Under the pieces are notes generated by a model. It worked only from the letters and a program-made list of their open reading frames with translations. It searched no databases and was not told the DNA's origin. The position numbers and the translations under genes were made by a program. From Candidatus Magnetomicrobium cryptolimnococcus (lineage in GTDB: Bacteria; Nitrospirota; Thermodesulfovibrionia; Thermodesulfovibrionales; Magnetobacteriaceae), in contig JAGYWI010000019.1 of the NCBI GenBank assembly GCA_018606805.1, forward strand, positions 1 to 59,237: a stretch of 59,237 bases of DNA. The letters run 5' to 3'. The number at the start of each line of letters is the position of its first letter. The first letter of the stretch is position 1. Shown piece by piece: positions 26,945-36,303 of this stretch.

Positions 26945-27991
26945 ATGATTAAGCTATATTTAATAATATTTGTAATGTTGATAGCCCTCTTTGCTTTGCA
27001 TCCGGCAGTAGCTTATGACTTGGAAAATGTTACTATTGATATTGCTGCGCCATTTGGTATACATGAGGAAAGATACGCTCAGATTTACAGTAAATTAATA
27101 GAAAATGGTGTTAACCCAAAGCGCGTTAAAGAGATATTTACATCTGCAAAGGCAAAGCAAAGGGACTTAACACCTGTTAAAATGATGGCTACAAGAAGTA
27201 AAGTAAAGGTATTTAATAGTGCTGAAAAAAGAGCGACAGATGCTGCTGTAGAAAACATACCAGCCATCGTTAAACATCTTGCTCGTTATAAGGCGTATTA
27301 CAATGTTGTTGAAAAACGCTACGGTGTAAACCGTGAAGTTATAGCTGCTATTTTGATGAAGGAAACGAGTCTCGGGAATTTCACTAACTGGAAACATGAT
27401 GCCTTTGTTGTGCTTAATTCGATGGTAAGCTTTTTTGAAATGCCAGAAGAAGATGCCACTCAACGGCAAATAGCACGCACTAAACGACTACTAGGTTATG
27501 CTGAGGATAATTTAGTTGGGCTCATACTTTTTTGTGAAAAATATTCTATTGATATATTAGCTGAAAACATACCATCAAGTTATGCAGGTGCTGTTGGTAT
27601 ACCGCAGTTTGCCCCTATGTGGTTAAGCTATACCATAAGCGTTGAAAAAGGGGTACCGAATTTAAATAAAATGCCTGATGCTATAATGTCAACTGCTAAT
27701 ATATTAAAAAACCAATACGGATGGCCGGGGCTACTTGACTATAATAAAATAAACAATATAGATTCTGTTATCTCAGATTGGTATGATTTTAATATGCTTA
27801 AAGATGTTAGCTTTTCGGTAAGTACGCATCTGGATGGCTTTCCTTTGAAACGCTATGATGAAGAACATCCAGAAATTCCAAATGTTAAATACATTGGGGA
27901 CTACGCACGCATTTTGATGAATTATAACTTTTCCTCCAACTATGCACTCGGTATTTTGCAGATTGCCTATCATACTCATCTGAATTACTAA
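26945..27991 (+). CDS. MltB-family lytic murein transglycosylase
   Basis: 348 residues, signal peptide MIKLYLIIFVMLIALFALHP. Catalytic Glu near residue 140 in AAILMKETSLGNF (family E-T/S-x-x-G), then the SLT_2 pattern YAGAVGIPQFAPMW and ANILKNQYGWPG. Cleaves peptidoglycan between MurNAc and GlcNAc to leave 1,6-anhydroMurNAc in the periplasm. Divergent in the ends compared with E. coli MltB (361 residues). Followed 65 nt later by an MltD-like gene of the same strand; the two could be remodelling partners. Confidence 0.85.
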   Translation: MIKLYLIIFVMLIALFALHPAVAYDLENVTIDIAAPFGIHEERYAQIYSKLIENGVNPKRVKEIFTSAKAKQRDLTPVKMMATRSKVKVFNSAEKRATDAAVENIPAIVKHLARYKAYYNVVEKRYGVNREVIAAILMKETSLGNFTNWKHDAFVVLNSMVSFFEMPEEDATQRQIARTKRLLGYAEDNLVGLILFCEKYSIDILAENIPSSYAGAVGIPQFAPMWLSYTISVEKGVPNLNKMPDAIMSTANILKNQYGWPGLLDYNKINNIDSVISDWYDFNMLKDVSFSVSTHLDGFPLKRYDEEHPEIPNVKYIGDYARILMNYNFSSNYALGILQIAYHTHLNY

Positions 27992-28056
27992 TCCTAATAG
28001 TGCTTTGTTACGATAAATTAATAACCGTTGTTTTAAATACAAATTAGGAGAACAGC

Positions 28057-29295
28057 ATGAAAAACACAAAAAACTTTAACTTTACAGTTGTCAAGATGGC
28101 TTTACTGGTAATTTCTTTTACACTAATATTAGGTACCTATACTACCTCAGAAAGTGCTCAACCAGTACCGGCTAATGTGCTTAGACTAACCGAACCACTA
28201 ACCATACCGTGCTCTAAGGGAATTAGAACACAGGTGGACTTTTGGATAGATATATTTGCAAAATATAATTCCTATGAGTCCGTTATCCATGATAACCGCT
28301 ACCTTGACATAGTCTTTTCAGTAGTTGATGCCAAAGAACTTGGTGCCAATACTACAGAACTTGAAAAGGAGGCAGTTGAAAGCGAAATAGAAAAATACAA
28401 GGTAATACTGGACTCACTACAAAAGAAAACCAATAGTGGTCAAGCTAATTTCACAAAGGAAGAAAAACAGGTTTATAAGTTATATGAAACAGTGTCCGGG
28501 AATAATAAATTTATAGAGGCTAAGGAAAGAATACGCTCCCAAAGAGGCCAAAGAGACCGTTTTAGAGAAGCCCTTTCACGTTGTACGCTGTATATGAAGG
28601 ATATGGAAAAAATATTCAAGGAAAACGGTCTGCCTGTTGAGATAACGCGCTTGCCTTTCTTGGAATCTTTATTCAATATCTCAGCAGTTTCCTCGGCTGG
28701 TGCTTCAGGTCTTTGGCAGTTTACTAAGTCAACTGGTAAAATCTACATGACAATAGATGAATATATTGACGAGAGGTTTGACCCTATAAAATCTACAAAG
28801 GCAGCTGCAAGATTTATAAAAAGTAACTACAACTCTCTTGACTCATGGGCTTTAGCACTAACGGCATATAACCACGGCACAGCCGGTATGAAAAATGCTA
28901 TTGCACAAACCGGTACAACTGATATTAAGTACATAATTGATAATTATAAAGGGAAAGGCTTTGGCTTTGCATCAAGGAATTTTTATGCTGAGTTTATGGC
29001 TGTCCTTGAAATTTCACACAATTATCAATATTTCTTTGATGATATTATTTTTCAACGCCCACAGCCCTATGACACTATATACATAAAAAGCCCAGTTAAG
29101 CTGGATGCGTTTACAAAAAGCTGCTCGGCTGACTTTGGGCAAATTGTAGAACTAAATCCAGCGCTAACCGAGGCTGTGCTAAACTCTGAGCTGGCCCTGC
29201 CTGTAGGCTTTGAACTGAAAGTGCCGGCAGGAACTGCTAAAACTGCTGCAAGTACTTGTATGGCTTATATCGAAGGTAAAGAGAAAATAAGATAA
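28057..29295 (+). CDS. MltD-like lytic transglycosylase
   Basis: 412 residues with an N-terminal hydrophobic signal or anchor (about 10-30). A helical domain is followed by the SLT_1 domain: catalytic Glu203 in LPFLESLFN, ASGLWQFTKSTGKIYM, DERFDPIKSTKAAARFIKSN, LALTAYNHGTAGMK. The C-terminal about 50 residues (IVELNPALTEAVL...LPVGFELKVP) look like a degenerate LysM peptidoglycan-binding module. AGGAGAAC ribosome binding site 10 nt before the ATG. Murein-cleaving role by motif. Confidence 0.88.
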   Translation: MKNTKNFNFTVVKMALLVISFTLILGTYTTSESAQPVPANVLRLTEPLTIPCSKGIRTQVDFWIDIFAKYNSYESVIHDNRYLDIVFSVVDAKELGANTTELEKEAVESEIEKYKVILDSLQKKTNSGQANFTKEEKQVYKLYETVSGNNKFIEAKERIRSQRGQRDRFREALSRCTLYMKDMEKIFKENGLPVEITRLPFLESLFNISAVSSAGASGLWQFTKSTGKIYMTIDEYIDERFDPIKSTKAAARFIKSNYNSLDSWALALTAYNHGTAGMKNAIAQTGTTDIKYIIDNYKGKGFGFASRNFYAEFMAVLEISHNYQYFFDDIIFQRPQPYDTIYIKSPVKLDAFTKSCSADFGQIVELNPALTEAVLNSELALPVGFELKVPAGTAKTAASTCMAYIEGKEKIR

Positions 29296-29335
29296 GGCGT
29301 AAGAGTTTTTTAACCCATACGTTGAGCATAAGAGA

Positions 29336-29371
29336 CGAGGCAATCCCTCTTGATAGGGAATGCTTCGTTTT
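29336..29371 (+). terminator. Terminator after the MltD-like gene
   Basis: CGAGGCAATCCCT pairs with AGGGAATGCTTCG (two mismatches) around CTTGAT, followed by TTTT. A TATAAT starts at 29374, so the next gene has its own promoter straight after. Confidence 0.6.
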
Positions 29372-29373
29372 GG

Positions 29374-29379
29374 TATAAT
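29374..29379 (+). promoter_or_regulatory. Candidate -10 box before the glycosyltransferase leader frame
   Basis: Perfect TATAAT directly after the terminator hairpin and about 35 nt before the start of the 16-codon leader frame. A -35 box would fall within the hairpin and is not clear. Confidence 0.45.
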
Positions 29380-29413
29380 AATTGTACGTATACATATAAA
29401 AAAGGTGGATATA

Positions 29414-29464
29414 ATGAAGTTATTAGGGATGCCCGTTTTTATAAATAAGAAAAAACTTATATGA
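29414..29464 (+). CDS. 16-codon leader frame ending on the glycosyltransferase start
   Basis: ATG at 29414 has AAAGGTGG 7-14 nt upstream and encodes MKLLGMPVFINKKKLI. Its TGA overlaps the glycosyltransferase ATG as ATGA. The downstream gene has no ribosome binding site of its own, so translation may be coupled. It may alternatively be a remnant of a longer start; no conservation data are available. Confidence 0.4.
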   Translation: MKLLGMPVFINKKKLI

Positions 29465-30351
29465 CGTTTTCGATTATTATTCCAACGTATAATAGAAAAG
29501 AGCAGCTAATAGAGTGTTTGAATTCTATAAAAGAGATAGATTACCCAAGAGAGCTTTTTGAGGTAATAGTCGTAGATGATGGTGGTGTTATTTATCTGGA
29601 TAACATAGTACACCAATGCAAAGAATATATTAATATAACATTAATAAAGGAAGCTAACTGCGGCCCAGCTAAGGCACGTAACACCGGGGTTTTTGCTGCC
29701 TCCGGTAAATATGTAGTTTTCCTTGACGATGACTGCATAGTGCCTCCTTCTTGGTTAAAATTGATAGATGCACACTATAAAAAATATCCGAATTCTGTTT
29801 TAGGCGGACGCACCGTTAACGTGCATACCAATAATGTGTACTCAACGGCGTCTCAAACGATAGTAGATTTTGTTTATAATTACAACATTAAACATAATAA
29901 CAAGGCGTTATTTTTTGCAAGTAATAATTTATCCGTACCAATAAGTGCCTGTTATGCTATTGGATGTTTTAATGCCTCCTTCAACATAGCCTCAGAAGAT
30001 AGAGAAATATGCCGTAGATTGCTAGCACATGGTTATACATTAATGTATGTCCCAGAGGTCATCGTATATCATGGACATTTTTTGACATTTAGGAGTTTTA
30101 TATACCAACATTATAACTATGGCAGGGGGGTTTATAAATATCATAACGACTTGTTTAATAGAGTTAACCTATTAGTTAGTGTAAAACAAAAGGGGTTTTA
30201 TTTTTACTTAATGTCCTACTCATTTAAGCTATTTCCTGTGAAAAAGGCAGTAATTGTAAGCATCTTGACTATGGTTGCACAGTTAGCCTCACTTGGTGGA
30301 TTCTTTTACGAAGTAAAAAAAGAAATCTGGAAAGCCCTATGGCATATGTAG
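29461..30351 (+). CDS. Family 2 glycosyltransferase
   Basis: 296 residues. GT-A fold: FSIIIPTYNRKEQLIECLNS, VIVVDDGG, NCGPAKARNTGV, and the metal/nucleotide DxD-type FLDDDCIVPPSW, followed by the GT2 acceptor part with ASEDREICRRLLAHGYTLMYVP. The hydrophobic C-terminal segment (about 255-285) could associate with membrane. Transfers a sugar from an NDP-sugar to an unknown acceptor, probably an envelope polysaccharide. Standalone, preceded by a short leader frame. Confidence 0.85.
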   Translation: MTFSIIIPTYNRKEQLIECLNSIKEIDYPRELFEVIVVDDGGVIYLDNIVHQCKEYINITLIKEANCGPAKARNTGVFAASGKYVVFLDDDCIVPPSWLKLIDAHYKKYPNSVLGGRTVNVHTNNVYSTASQTIVDFVYNYNIKHNNKALFFASNNLSVPISACYAIGCFNASFNIASEDREICRRLLAHGYTLMYVPEVIVYHGHFLTFRSFIYQHYNYGRGVYKYHNDLFNRVNLLVSVKQKGFYFYLMSYSFKLFPVKKAVIVSILTMVAQLASLGGFFYEVKKEIWKALWHM

Positions 30352-30423
30352 TTGAATCAGTGCTTGTGCTTGGTAGCAAACGACTATACTTATAGTAATG
30401 CCTTTGGTACTTGAGTTGCGTAC

Positions 30424-30676
30424 ATGTTAATGGCACAAAGGCCGAATGTCCTTATAGTAGATGATAAACCAGCTAATCTTTTAGGCTTACTGCTATTTTA
30501 GAAGACCTATCATCACGGCAGGTTCCGGTAAAGAGGCATTATTGCTCCTTTTAAAGCATGATTTTGCCTTAGTGCTTTTAGATGTATTTATGCCTGAGAT
30601 GGATGGTTTTGAGGTAGGGCAATTTATGAAACGGTATGAAAAGACCAGATATGTCCCAATTATTTTTCTTTATATA
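30424..30676 (+). pseudogene. Broken CheY-like receiver gene
   Basis: Reading from ATG 30424 gives MLMAQRPNVLIVDDKPANLL and a stop after LLLF. Shifting one base, the protein continues from about 30509: IITAGSGKEALLLLLKHDFA, LVLLDVFMPEMDGFEVGQFM, YEKTRYVPIIF. Then the receiver ends before the Lys strand and the frame runs into AT-rich DNA. So one frameshift and a 3' truncation have removed the function. The phospho-Asp (LLDVFMP) is still recognisable. The downstream output domain was not found. Confidence 0.75.
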
Positions 30677-30817
30677 GTTTGTACATAACTTTTGTATTTT
30701 AAAATTATCTTTTAACTTTTCCCCTATTTTTTGAACTGTAATACTTTTTGTTTTATTACTCCTTTTGCGACACAGCCTCAATGACAAATTTGTTATCTAA
30801 CACTATCTATTCAGGAC

Positions 30818-30925
30818 TACCAAAAGTTTTAGGAAGTGCATAGGCGCACTCCCGTAATGGGTGGGGAGGAGATAACAGGGGAGTGCGCCTACGCACCTTT
30901 TGCCTAAAAGGGTTTCCGCCCGCTC
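30818..30925. repeat. Repeat block with 18-bp stem, conserved loop
   Basis: CAAAAGTTTTAGGAAGTGC precedes an 18-bp stem with one mismatch: GTGCATAGGCGCACTCCC at 30836-30853 and GGGAGTGCGCCTACGCAC at 30879-30896. The loop has GTAATGGGTGGGG and GATAACAGG, as in 174-237. It ends in CCTAAAAGGGTTTCCGCCCGCTCC. It lies between the broken receiver and rnhA. Confidence 0.75.
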
Positions 30926-30982
30926 CTCTATCTTTTTTCTTTTTCTTTTTCCTTTTATCTTATGCTAAGATAAAAAACGAGA

Positions 30983-31480
30983 ATGTACACATTACCAGAA
31001 GTAGCAATATATTCGGATGGGGCTTGTTTTAAAAATCCAGGTCCTGGTGGCTATGGAGTTGTCCTTATATCAGACAAGGGCAAACGTAAGGAGCTATCGG
31101 GGGGATTTCGCCATACAACAAATAACAGAATGGAAATACTTTCTGCAATTATGGGGCTACGGACTCTTAAAGTTAAGTGTAGGGTTACAGTATACACGGA
31201 TTCACGGCTTTTGGTTGATTCTATAATGAAGGGTTGGGCTAAGCGGTGGCGAAAAAATAACTGGATGCGCAATAAGGATGAAAAGGCTCTTAATGCTGAC
31301 TTATGGGAAGAGATGCTTACCCTTATAGACAAACATGAAGTTACATTTAAATGGATAAAAGGGCATGCTGGTCATGTTGAAAATGAGCACTGTGATAAAC
31401 TATCAAAAGAAGCAGCGAGAGGAAAAAAATTACCGATAGACACTGGATATGAAAATGGAAATAATCACATGCCACACTAA
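30983..31480 (+). CDS. rnhA: Ribonuclease HI
   Basis: 165 residues. Cleaves the RNA strand of RNA-DNA hybrids. The four acidic catalytic positions are visible: AIYSDGACFKNPGPGGYG, NNRMEILSAIMGL, VYTDSRLLVDS, and the late D in ENEHCDKLSKEAARG preceded by WIKGHAGH. Normal RNase HI length (about 150) plus a short tail. Its last 32 nt overlap the start of the DHH/CCA gene, suggesting coupled translation. Confidence 0.95.
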   Translation: MYTLPEVAIYSDGACFKNPGPGGYGVVLISDKGKRKELSGGFRHTTNNRMEILSAIMGLRTLKVKCRVTVYTDSRLLVDSIMKGWAKRWRKNNWMRNKDEKALNADLWEEMLTLIDKHEVTFKWIKGHAGHVENEHCDKLSKEAARGKKLPIDTGYENGNNHMPH

Positions 31481-34100
31481 TGCAGACTTTGATTGCCTAT
31501 CGTCAATGGTGGGGATTTCTAAGATATTTAAAACAGCCAAGCTAGTTTTCCCGGGCTCTCAGGAAAAACAGGTGAGGGATTTTTTACGTGCCTTTCCGAT
31601 GGACATTGTTAAGCTAAAAGACATTGAGCTTTTAGATATAACGAAGCTTATTGTAGTGGACACAAATGATCCACAGCGTATAGGAATTTTTAAAGATATA
31701 GTCAATAACCGCAGCGTACAAGTGTTCGTCTATGACCATCACCCAAAGAGTAAAAATGGCATAAAGGCAGCGGTGGAGGTTATTGACGAAGTTGGCGCTG
31801 CTACTACACTAATTGTGGAGCTAATACGGGAAAGGAATATAAGTCTAACACCATTTGAAGCAACTCTTCTTTGTATTGGCATATATGAAGAAACTGGTTC
31901 TATGAAATTTCCGACAACAACGGAGAGGGATTTAGTTGCAGCCTCTTACCTATTAAGAAAAGGGGCTGATCTCAATGTTGTTTCCACATACATACAGCCG
32001 GAGTTAAGCAAAGAGGGGTTAGCGCTTTTAAATGACTTAGTGTCGTCTCTAACTGAGGTATTCATACATAGTGTTTGGATAAAGATTGCTATGGTGTACA
32101 GGGAAAAGTTTAATGGCGAGATAGCTTACTTTGCCCACTACATTATGGACATGGAGGACATTGATGCACTTGTGCTTATATTAAATATAGGTGGTAAGGT
32201 ATTTCTTGTAGGCAGGAGTCGGACATCATCGCTAAATATAGCTAAGCTAATGGAGAGATTTACTGGAGGTGGACACGAAAAGGCAGCAGCAGCTTCAATA
32301 AAGGAAATGCCTCTTGACATTGTTAAAGAAAATGTTATTAAAGCCTTACAGGAGCTAATCCAGCCTATACGCACAGCCAAGGACATAATGACAAGTCCGG
32401 TTATCACGATTGCGTGGGACAATAGTATTAAAGAGGCTGAAAAACTACTCACTAAATATGAAATAAATGTGTTACCTGTCATTAAAAATAATGAGTATAT
32501 GGGGTTGATTTCCCGAGAAATAGTGGAAAAGGCACTGTTTCATGGCTTTAAATTAAACAAGGTTATGGAATTTACAACAACAGACGCCTATACAGCCTTG
32601 TGGGACACACCGATACGGACAATAGAAAAGGACATGATAGAAAATAATCAGCGTTTTGTCGCAATTATTGACAATAAAATGCCCATTGGTGCAATCACAC
32701 GGACAGACCTTCTAAGAAACCTTTATGAAGACTATATTAAAAAAAGCAGACTAGACATACCAACAGCCTATAAACAAAGCCATGACAGAAACATTGGCGC
32801 ACTGCTTAGGGAGCGCCTACCGGCTTATGCGCTAAATCTGCTTATAACAGCAGGGGCGGCTGCCGATGAACTATCCATGCAGGCTTACTTAGTGGGGGGC
32901 TCCGTTAGGGATATACTAAGAGGGCAGCTCACATTAGATATTGACATTGTAGTAGAAGGCGACGGGATAAAGCTTGCGAAATACTTAAGCAATATCTTAG
33001 GCGGTAAGATGAAGACCCACGAACGATTTCAAACAGCAAAGATTATGGATATTCCAATACCGGGGAATAATCACAATAAAACCATGCACATTGATGTCGC
33101 AACGGCAAGAACTGAGTACTACGAAAGGCCGGCAGAGCTGCCAAGGGTTGAAACATCTTCTATAAAGAAAGACCTTTACAGACGGGATTTCACAATAAAT
33201 GCCTTAGCTGCCAAACTAAACAAAAACGGTTTTGGCCATCTTATAGATTTTTTTGGTGGCCAGCGAGATTTAAAAGATGGCATTATCCGTGTTATGCACA
33301 ATTTAAGTTTTATAGAGGACCCGACGAGGGCTTTTCGAGCTGTACGCTTTGGTGAGCGTTTTTCATTTAAGCTAAGTAAGCACACAGAAAACCTTATAAT
33401 ATCAGCACTTAAATTAGACCTATTTGATAAGCTCTCAGGAGCTAGATTATTCGATGAACTAACACTCATATTTTATGAGCATGAGCCGGAAAAAATCATA
33501 AAAAGACTCTCACGCTATGGCCTTTTATCAGTAATTCACCCTAAACTCAGTTACTCGCCAAGACTTGACTGGTTAATGAAAAACGTACGGGACACCCTTT
33601 CTTGGTATAATTTGCTCTTTCTTGGAAAAACTATTAAAAAAGAAAATGTTTATTTAATGGCGTTACTTGATTTTTTGAATGAAAACGACAGGGCAAGTGC
33701 CCTTGACAGGCTATTGGTACCTGAGAGTTTTAAATTTGAGATAATGTCAAACACATTACATGCAAGGCAGGCAAATAATACTTTAGAGTACTCGAAAAAC
33801 GATGCAGCCATTATCTATAAAACCTTGAGGGGCATTAAAATAGAGGCACTTTTATTTCTTATGTCTATTTGTAACGACGAAGATAAGAAAAAGCCCATAT
33901 CAAAATACCTGATAGAGCATAGAAACATTAAACCAATGCTTACCGGTAAAGAGCTTATTGCTATGGGCATTAAGCCGGGACCTATATATTCACAAATCTT
34001 TGAAAACATACTCTACGAGAAACTACGCGGCAATATCAACACCAAAAGCGACGAAATAGAGTACGTTAAAACCCACTACTCAGCCTTATTATTAATATAG
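31449..34100 (+). CDS. DHH-CBS-CCA tRNA nucleotidyltransferase (A-adding/polynucleotide adenylyltransferase type)
   Basis: 883 residues, start 31449 or the Met two codons later. N-terminal DHH/DHHA1 phosphoesterase (TCHTNADFDCLSSM, VVDTND, VYDHHPKS, FTGGGHEKAAAAS), then two CBS repeats (about 310-430, KDIMTSPVITIAW), then a class II nucleotidyltransferase from about 470 (YLVGGSVRDILRGQ, TLDIDIVVEGDG, RRDFTINALA) and PolyA_pol RNA-binding helices. Such three-part proteins occur in deep-branching bacteria and extend or repair tRNA 3' CCA ends. Here all three parts look intact. The 3' end overlaps the convergent yidC by 25 nt, and the start lies within rnhA. Confidence 0.9.
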   Translation: MKMEIITCHTNADFDCLSSMVGISKIFKTAKLVFPGSQEKQVRDFLRAFPMDIVKLKDIELLDITKLIVVDTNDPQRIGIFKDIVNNRSVQVFVYDHHPKSKNGIKAAVEVIDEVGAATTLIVELIRERNISLTPFEATLLCIGIYEETGSMKFPTTTERDLVAASYLLRKGADLNVVSTYIQPELSKEGLALLNDLVSSLTEVFIHSVWIKIAMVYREKFNGEIAYFAHYIMDMEDIDALVLILNIGGKVFLVGRSRTSSLNIAKLMERFTGGGHEKAAAASIKEMPLDIVKENVIKALQELIQPIRTAKDIMTSPVITIAWDNSIKEAEKLLTKYEINVLPVIKNNEYMGLISREIVEKALFHGFKLNKVMEFTTTDAYTALWDTPIRTIEKDMIENNQRFVAIIDNKMPIGAITRTDLLRNLYEDYIKKSRLDIPTAYKQSHDRNIGALLRERLPAYALNLLITAGAAADELSMQAYLVGGSVRDILRGQLTLDIDIVVEGDGIKLAKYLSNILGGKMKTHERFQTAKIMDIPIPGNNHNKTMHIDVATARTEYYERPAELPRVETSSIKKDLYRRDFTINALAAKLNKNGFGHLIDFFGGQRDLKDGIIRVMHNLSFIEDPTRAFRAVRFGERFSFKLSKHTENLIISALKLDLFDKLSGARLFDELTLIFYEHEPEKIIKRLSRYGLLSVIHPKLSYSPRLDWLMKNVRDTLSWYNLLFLGKTIKKENVYLMALLDFLNENDRASALDRLLVPESFKFEIMSNTLHARQANNTLEYSKNDAAIIYKTLRGIKIEALLFLMSICNDEDKKKPISKYLIEHRNIKPMLTGKELIAMGIKPGPIYSQIFENILYEKLRGNINTKSDEIEYVKTHYSALLLI

Positions 34101-35656
34101 TACTGCTGCGATATACTTAACACATTGCTAACCAACCAGTAAATAACTAATCCGGACGGGAAGCTAAGAAACATAAAGGTGAATATTATAGGCATAAGAT
34201 TCATTATCTTGGCTTGCATCGGGTCCATTGTCGTTGGCGTCATCTTCTGCTGAATAAACATGGAAGCTCCCATAATAATTGGCAACACATAATAAGGGTC
34301 CTTCATAGAAAGGTCTTTTATCCAAAACATCCATGGAGCTCCCCTTAGCTCTATAGCAATAAACAATACTTTATAAAGGGCAAAAAATACCGGAATCTGT
34401 ATTAAAATCGGAAGACACCCACCCATAGGATTTACTTTATGTTTTCTGTAAAGCTCCATAGTCTCTTTCTGCATTTTCTGCGGGTCTTTTTTATACCGCT
34501 CACGTAGCTCATCCATTAATGGCTTTAACTTCTGGAGTTTTTTCATAGACCGTTGCCCTTTATTAACAAGGGGGATAAACGGCACTCTAACAAGTATAGT
34601 TAGCGCTATAATGGACCAACCGTAATTCTTGATAAAACCATCTAAATACAATAAAATCCAAAAAATCGGCCACGCCACAATAGAGAAAAACCCAAAGTCT
34701 ATAACATCTACCAACGAAGGAGATATTAACTTCAGGTCATCATATTTCTTAGGTCCTGCATAAATAATAAAATTATTAACTGCACGATTTGTCCTAAGAG
34801 CTACAAGCACATCCCCATCTTTTTTCCATGCTATAGCCTCATCATCATTGGAAGTTGGCAGTATTGCAGCACAAAAATACTTATCTTCTTGAGCAACCCA
34901 CTTTATATTTTGCATATATGTCTTTACATCGTTAATGTCATCATTATCTTGAAAGTCAACCCTATCGGCTTCCTGTAAAATAACACTACCTACATGTGTA
35001 CCTACACCCTCAGTACCAAATATACCAAAATCACTACCAGTTGTTATATAATACTCCCGAAGCCCTGTAGTATCATCCTTTAAATCAATCCTTCTGCTAT
35101 TACCACTAAACTTATACGTCCGTCGGATGCTAACACCATTTTGTTCAAAGGTAAAAACCAGCTCAGCTGTATCGTTGTCTTTTAAAGTAATACTCTCAGC
35201 TGTCGTCTTAAAATCATATTTAGCAAAGACAAAGTCTCTGCTATCCCCCATAGCCAGAGCCGGCACCTTAGAACCAGCCCTAAGAAGGCTAATACCTTTG
35301 CCATTTTCATCTGTATAGTTTTTTAGCTCAAAGGAATCTGGTACCGCTCCCCTCGTTGTAAAAGTGGCTTTATAAAGAGGTGTTTCAATGGTAATAAACC
35401 TTGCAGAAGTAGCGTGCTCCGGTGGCGCTAATTCGTTTACCTTGTCAGTAGGTTCAGCAGATGTAGTAGGCGTTTCAATCTGCCGATTTGTTACTTCAGT
35501 TGCGTTTTGAGAAGCTCCATTACTTTTAAGCGTAACCCCTTCTTGCCCCTGCCCTTGAGATTCAAGCGTTACTATCTTTGGAGATAAAACAAAATATTGC
35601 CACGTAATCAATATTACAAACGACAATGCCACAGCTATAAAAGCTCTTTTTTCCAT
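34076..35656 (-). CDS. yidC: YidC/Oxa1 membrane protein insertase
   Basis: 526 residues. N-terminal membrane anchor (about 6-23), a periplasmic beta-domain (about 80-330) typical of Gram-negative YidC, then the conserved insertase core (NYGWSIIALTILVRVPFIPL, KGQRSMKKLQKLKPLMDELR, NPMGGCLPILIQIPVFFALY) with five helices in total. Inserts membrane proteins together with or independent of SecYEG. Last gene of the rpmH-rnpA-yidD-yidC operon, 57 nt after yidD. Its stop codon overlaps that of the convergent CCA gene. Confidence 0.96.
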   Translation of the reverse strand: MEKRAFIAVALSFVILITWQYFVLSPKIVTLESQGQGQEGVTLKSNGASQNATEVTNRQIETPTTSAEPTDKVNELAPPEHATSARFITIETPLYKATFTTRGAVPDSFELKNYTDENGKGISLLRAGSKVPALAMGDSRDFVFAKYDFKTTAESITLKDNDTAELVFTFEQNGVSIRRTYKFSGNSRRIDLKDDTTGLREYYITTGSDFGIFGTEGVGTHVGSVILQEADRVDFQDNDDINDVKTYMQNIKWVAQEDKYFCAAILPTSNDDEAIAWKKDGDVLVALRTNRAVNNFIIYAGPKKYDDLKLISPSLVDVIDFGFFSIVAWPIFWILLYLDGFIKNYGWSIIALTILVRVPFIPLVNKGQRSMKKLQKLKPLMDELRERYKKDPQKMQKETMELYRKHKVNPMGGCLPILIQIPVFFALYKVLFIAIELRGAPWMFWIKDLSMKDPYYVLPIIMGASMFIQQKMTPTTMDPMQAKIMNLMPIIFTFMFLSFPSGLVIYWLVSNVLSISQQYYINNKAE

Positions 35657-35713
35657 AATATAGTTAATTCATCCTTAAAATTTAATCTTTAAAATTTAAT
35701 CTTTAATTTAGCA

Positions 35714-35923
35714 TTAATCAACAGGATCATATCCTCCCGCTGAAAACGGCTGACAACGCGCCACCCTTTTCACAGTTAAATAAAATCCCTTAAAAACACC
35801 TTTCTTTGAAAAAGCCTCAATGGCATACTCAGAACAAGTAGGAGTAAACCTGCAACTTTGCGGAAACAACGGAGATATGAAATATCTATACGTTTTAATC
35901 AATTGAATAAAAACATGTCTCAT
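35714..35923 (-). CDS. yidD: Membrane protein insertion efficiency factor YidD
   Basis: 69 residues, full YidD pattern: [35 protein letters not shown], then [17 protein letters not shown]. The three conserved Cys are present. The start overlaps the rnpA end by 4 nt. Normal position before yidC. Confidence 0.95.
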   Translation of the reverse strand: MRHVFIQLIKTYRYFISPLFPQSCRFTPTCSEYAIEAFSKKGVFKGFYLTVKRVARCQPFSAGGYDPVD

Positions 35924-36303
35924 TTATTCTTTTGTCTATACTCTTTACCGGCTAAGTAATTTAAGAAAAACCCCATATCTTTGTATATATCCGAAAAAGA
36001 GGCTGTCTTAGCACCAACTTTAGCAGCAACAACAACATCAAAAGTCTCCTTCAACACAATGCTCTCTTCACTAAAAAACATCTCCTGTACCAAAATACGA
36101 AAGGACTCTCTTACCGTTCGTTTTACTTTATTTCGGATAACCGCTCCACCAACCTTCTTACTAACGGAAAGACCCAACCTAAAAACACCTAAACGATTCG
36201 CTTTATAAAAAACAACGAACGACCTTAAACTAAAACGCCTTCCCGTTTTATAAAGGTTGTCAAACTCATAATTCTTCTTTAAACGGTCAACCTTTTCCGC
36301 CCT
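35920..36303 (-). CDS. rnpA: Ribonuclease P protein component, no ordinary start codon
   Basis: The RnpA fold is complete: [19 protein letters not shown] at the N-terminus (36285-36229), [20 protein letters not shown] with the RNR-type motif, and a normal C-terminus. It binds the catalytic RNase P RNA to process tRNA 5' ends. The in-frame TAA at 36304-36306 is the upstream limit. Between it and the conserved RLKK there is no ATG, GTG or TTG; the first ordinary start (TTG at 36177) would delete about 40 essential residues. Either a non-canonical start is used, overlapping the rpmH end (about 36282-36303), or the sequence has an error there. Coordinates mark the whole open frame. Follows rpmH and overlaps yidD. 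Confidence 0.8.
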   Translation of the reverse strand, partial: RAEKVDRLKKNYEFDNLYKTGRRFSLRSFVVFYKANRLGVFRLGLSVSKKVGGAVIRNKVKRTVRESFRILVQEMFFSEESIVLKETFDVVVAAKVGAKTASFSDIYKDMGFFLNYLAGKEYRQKNK

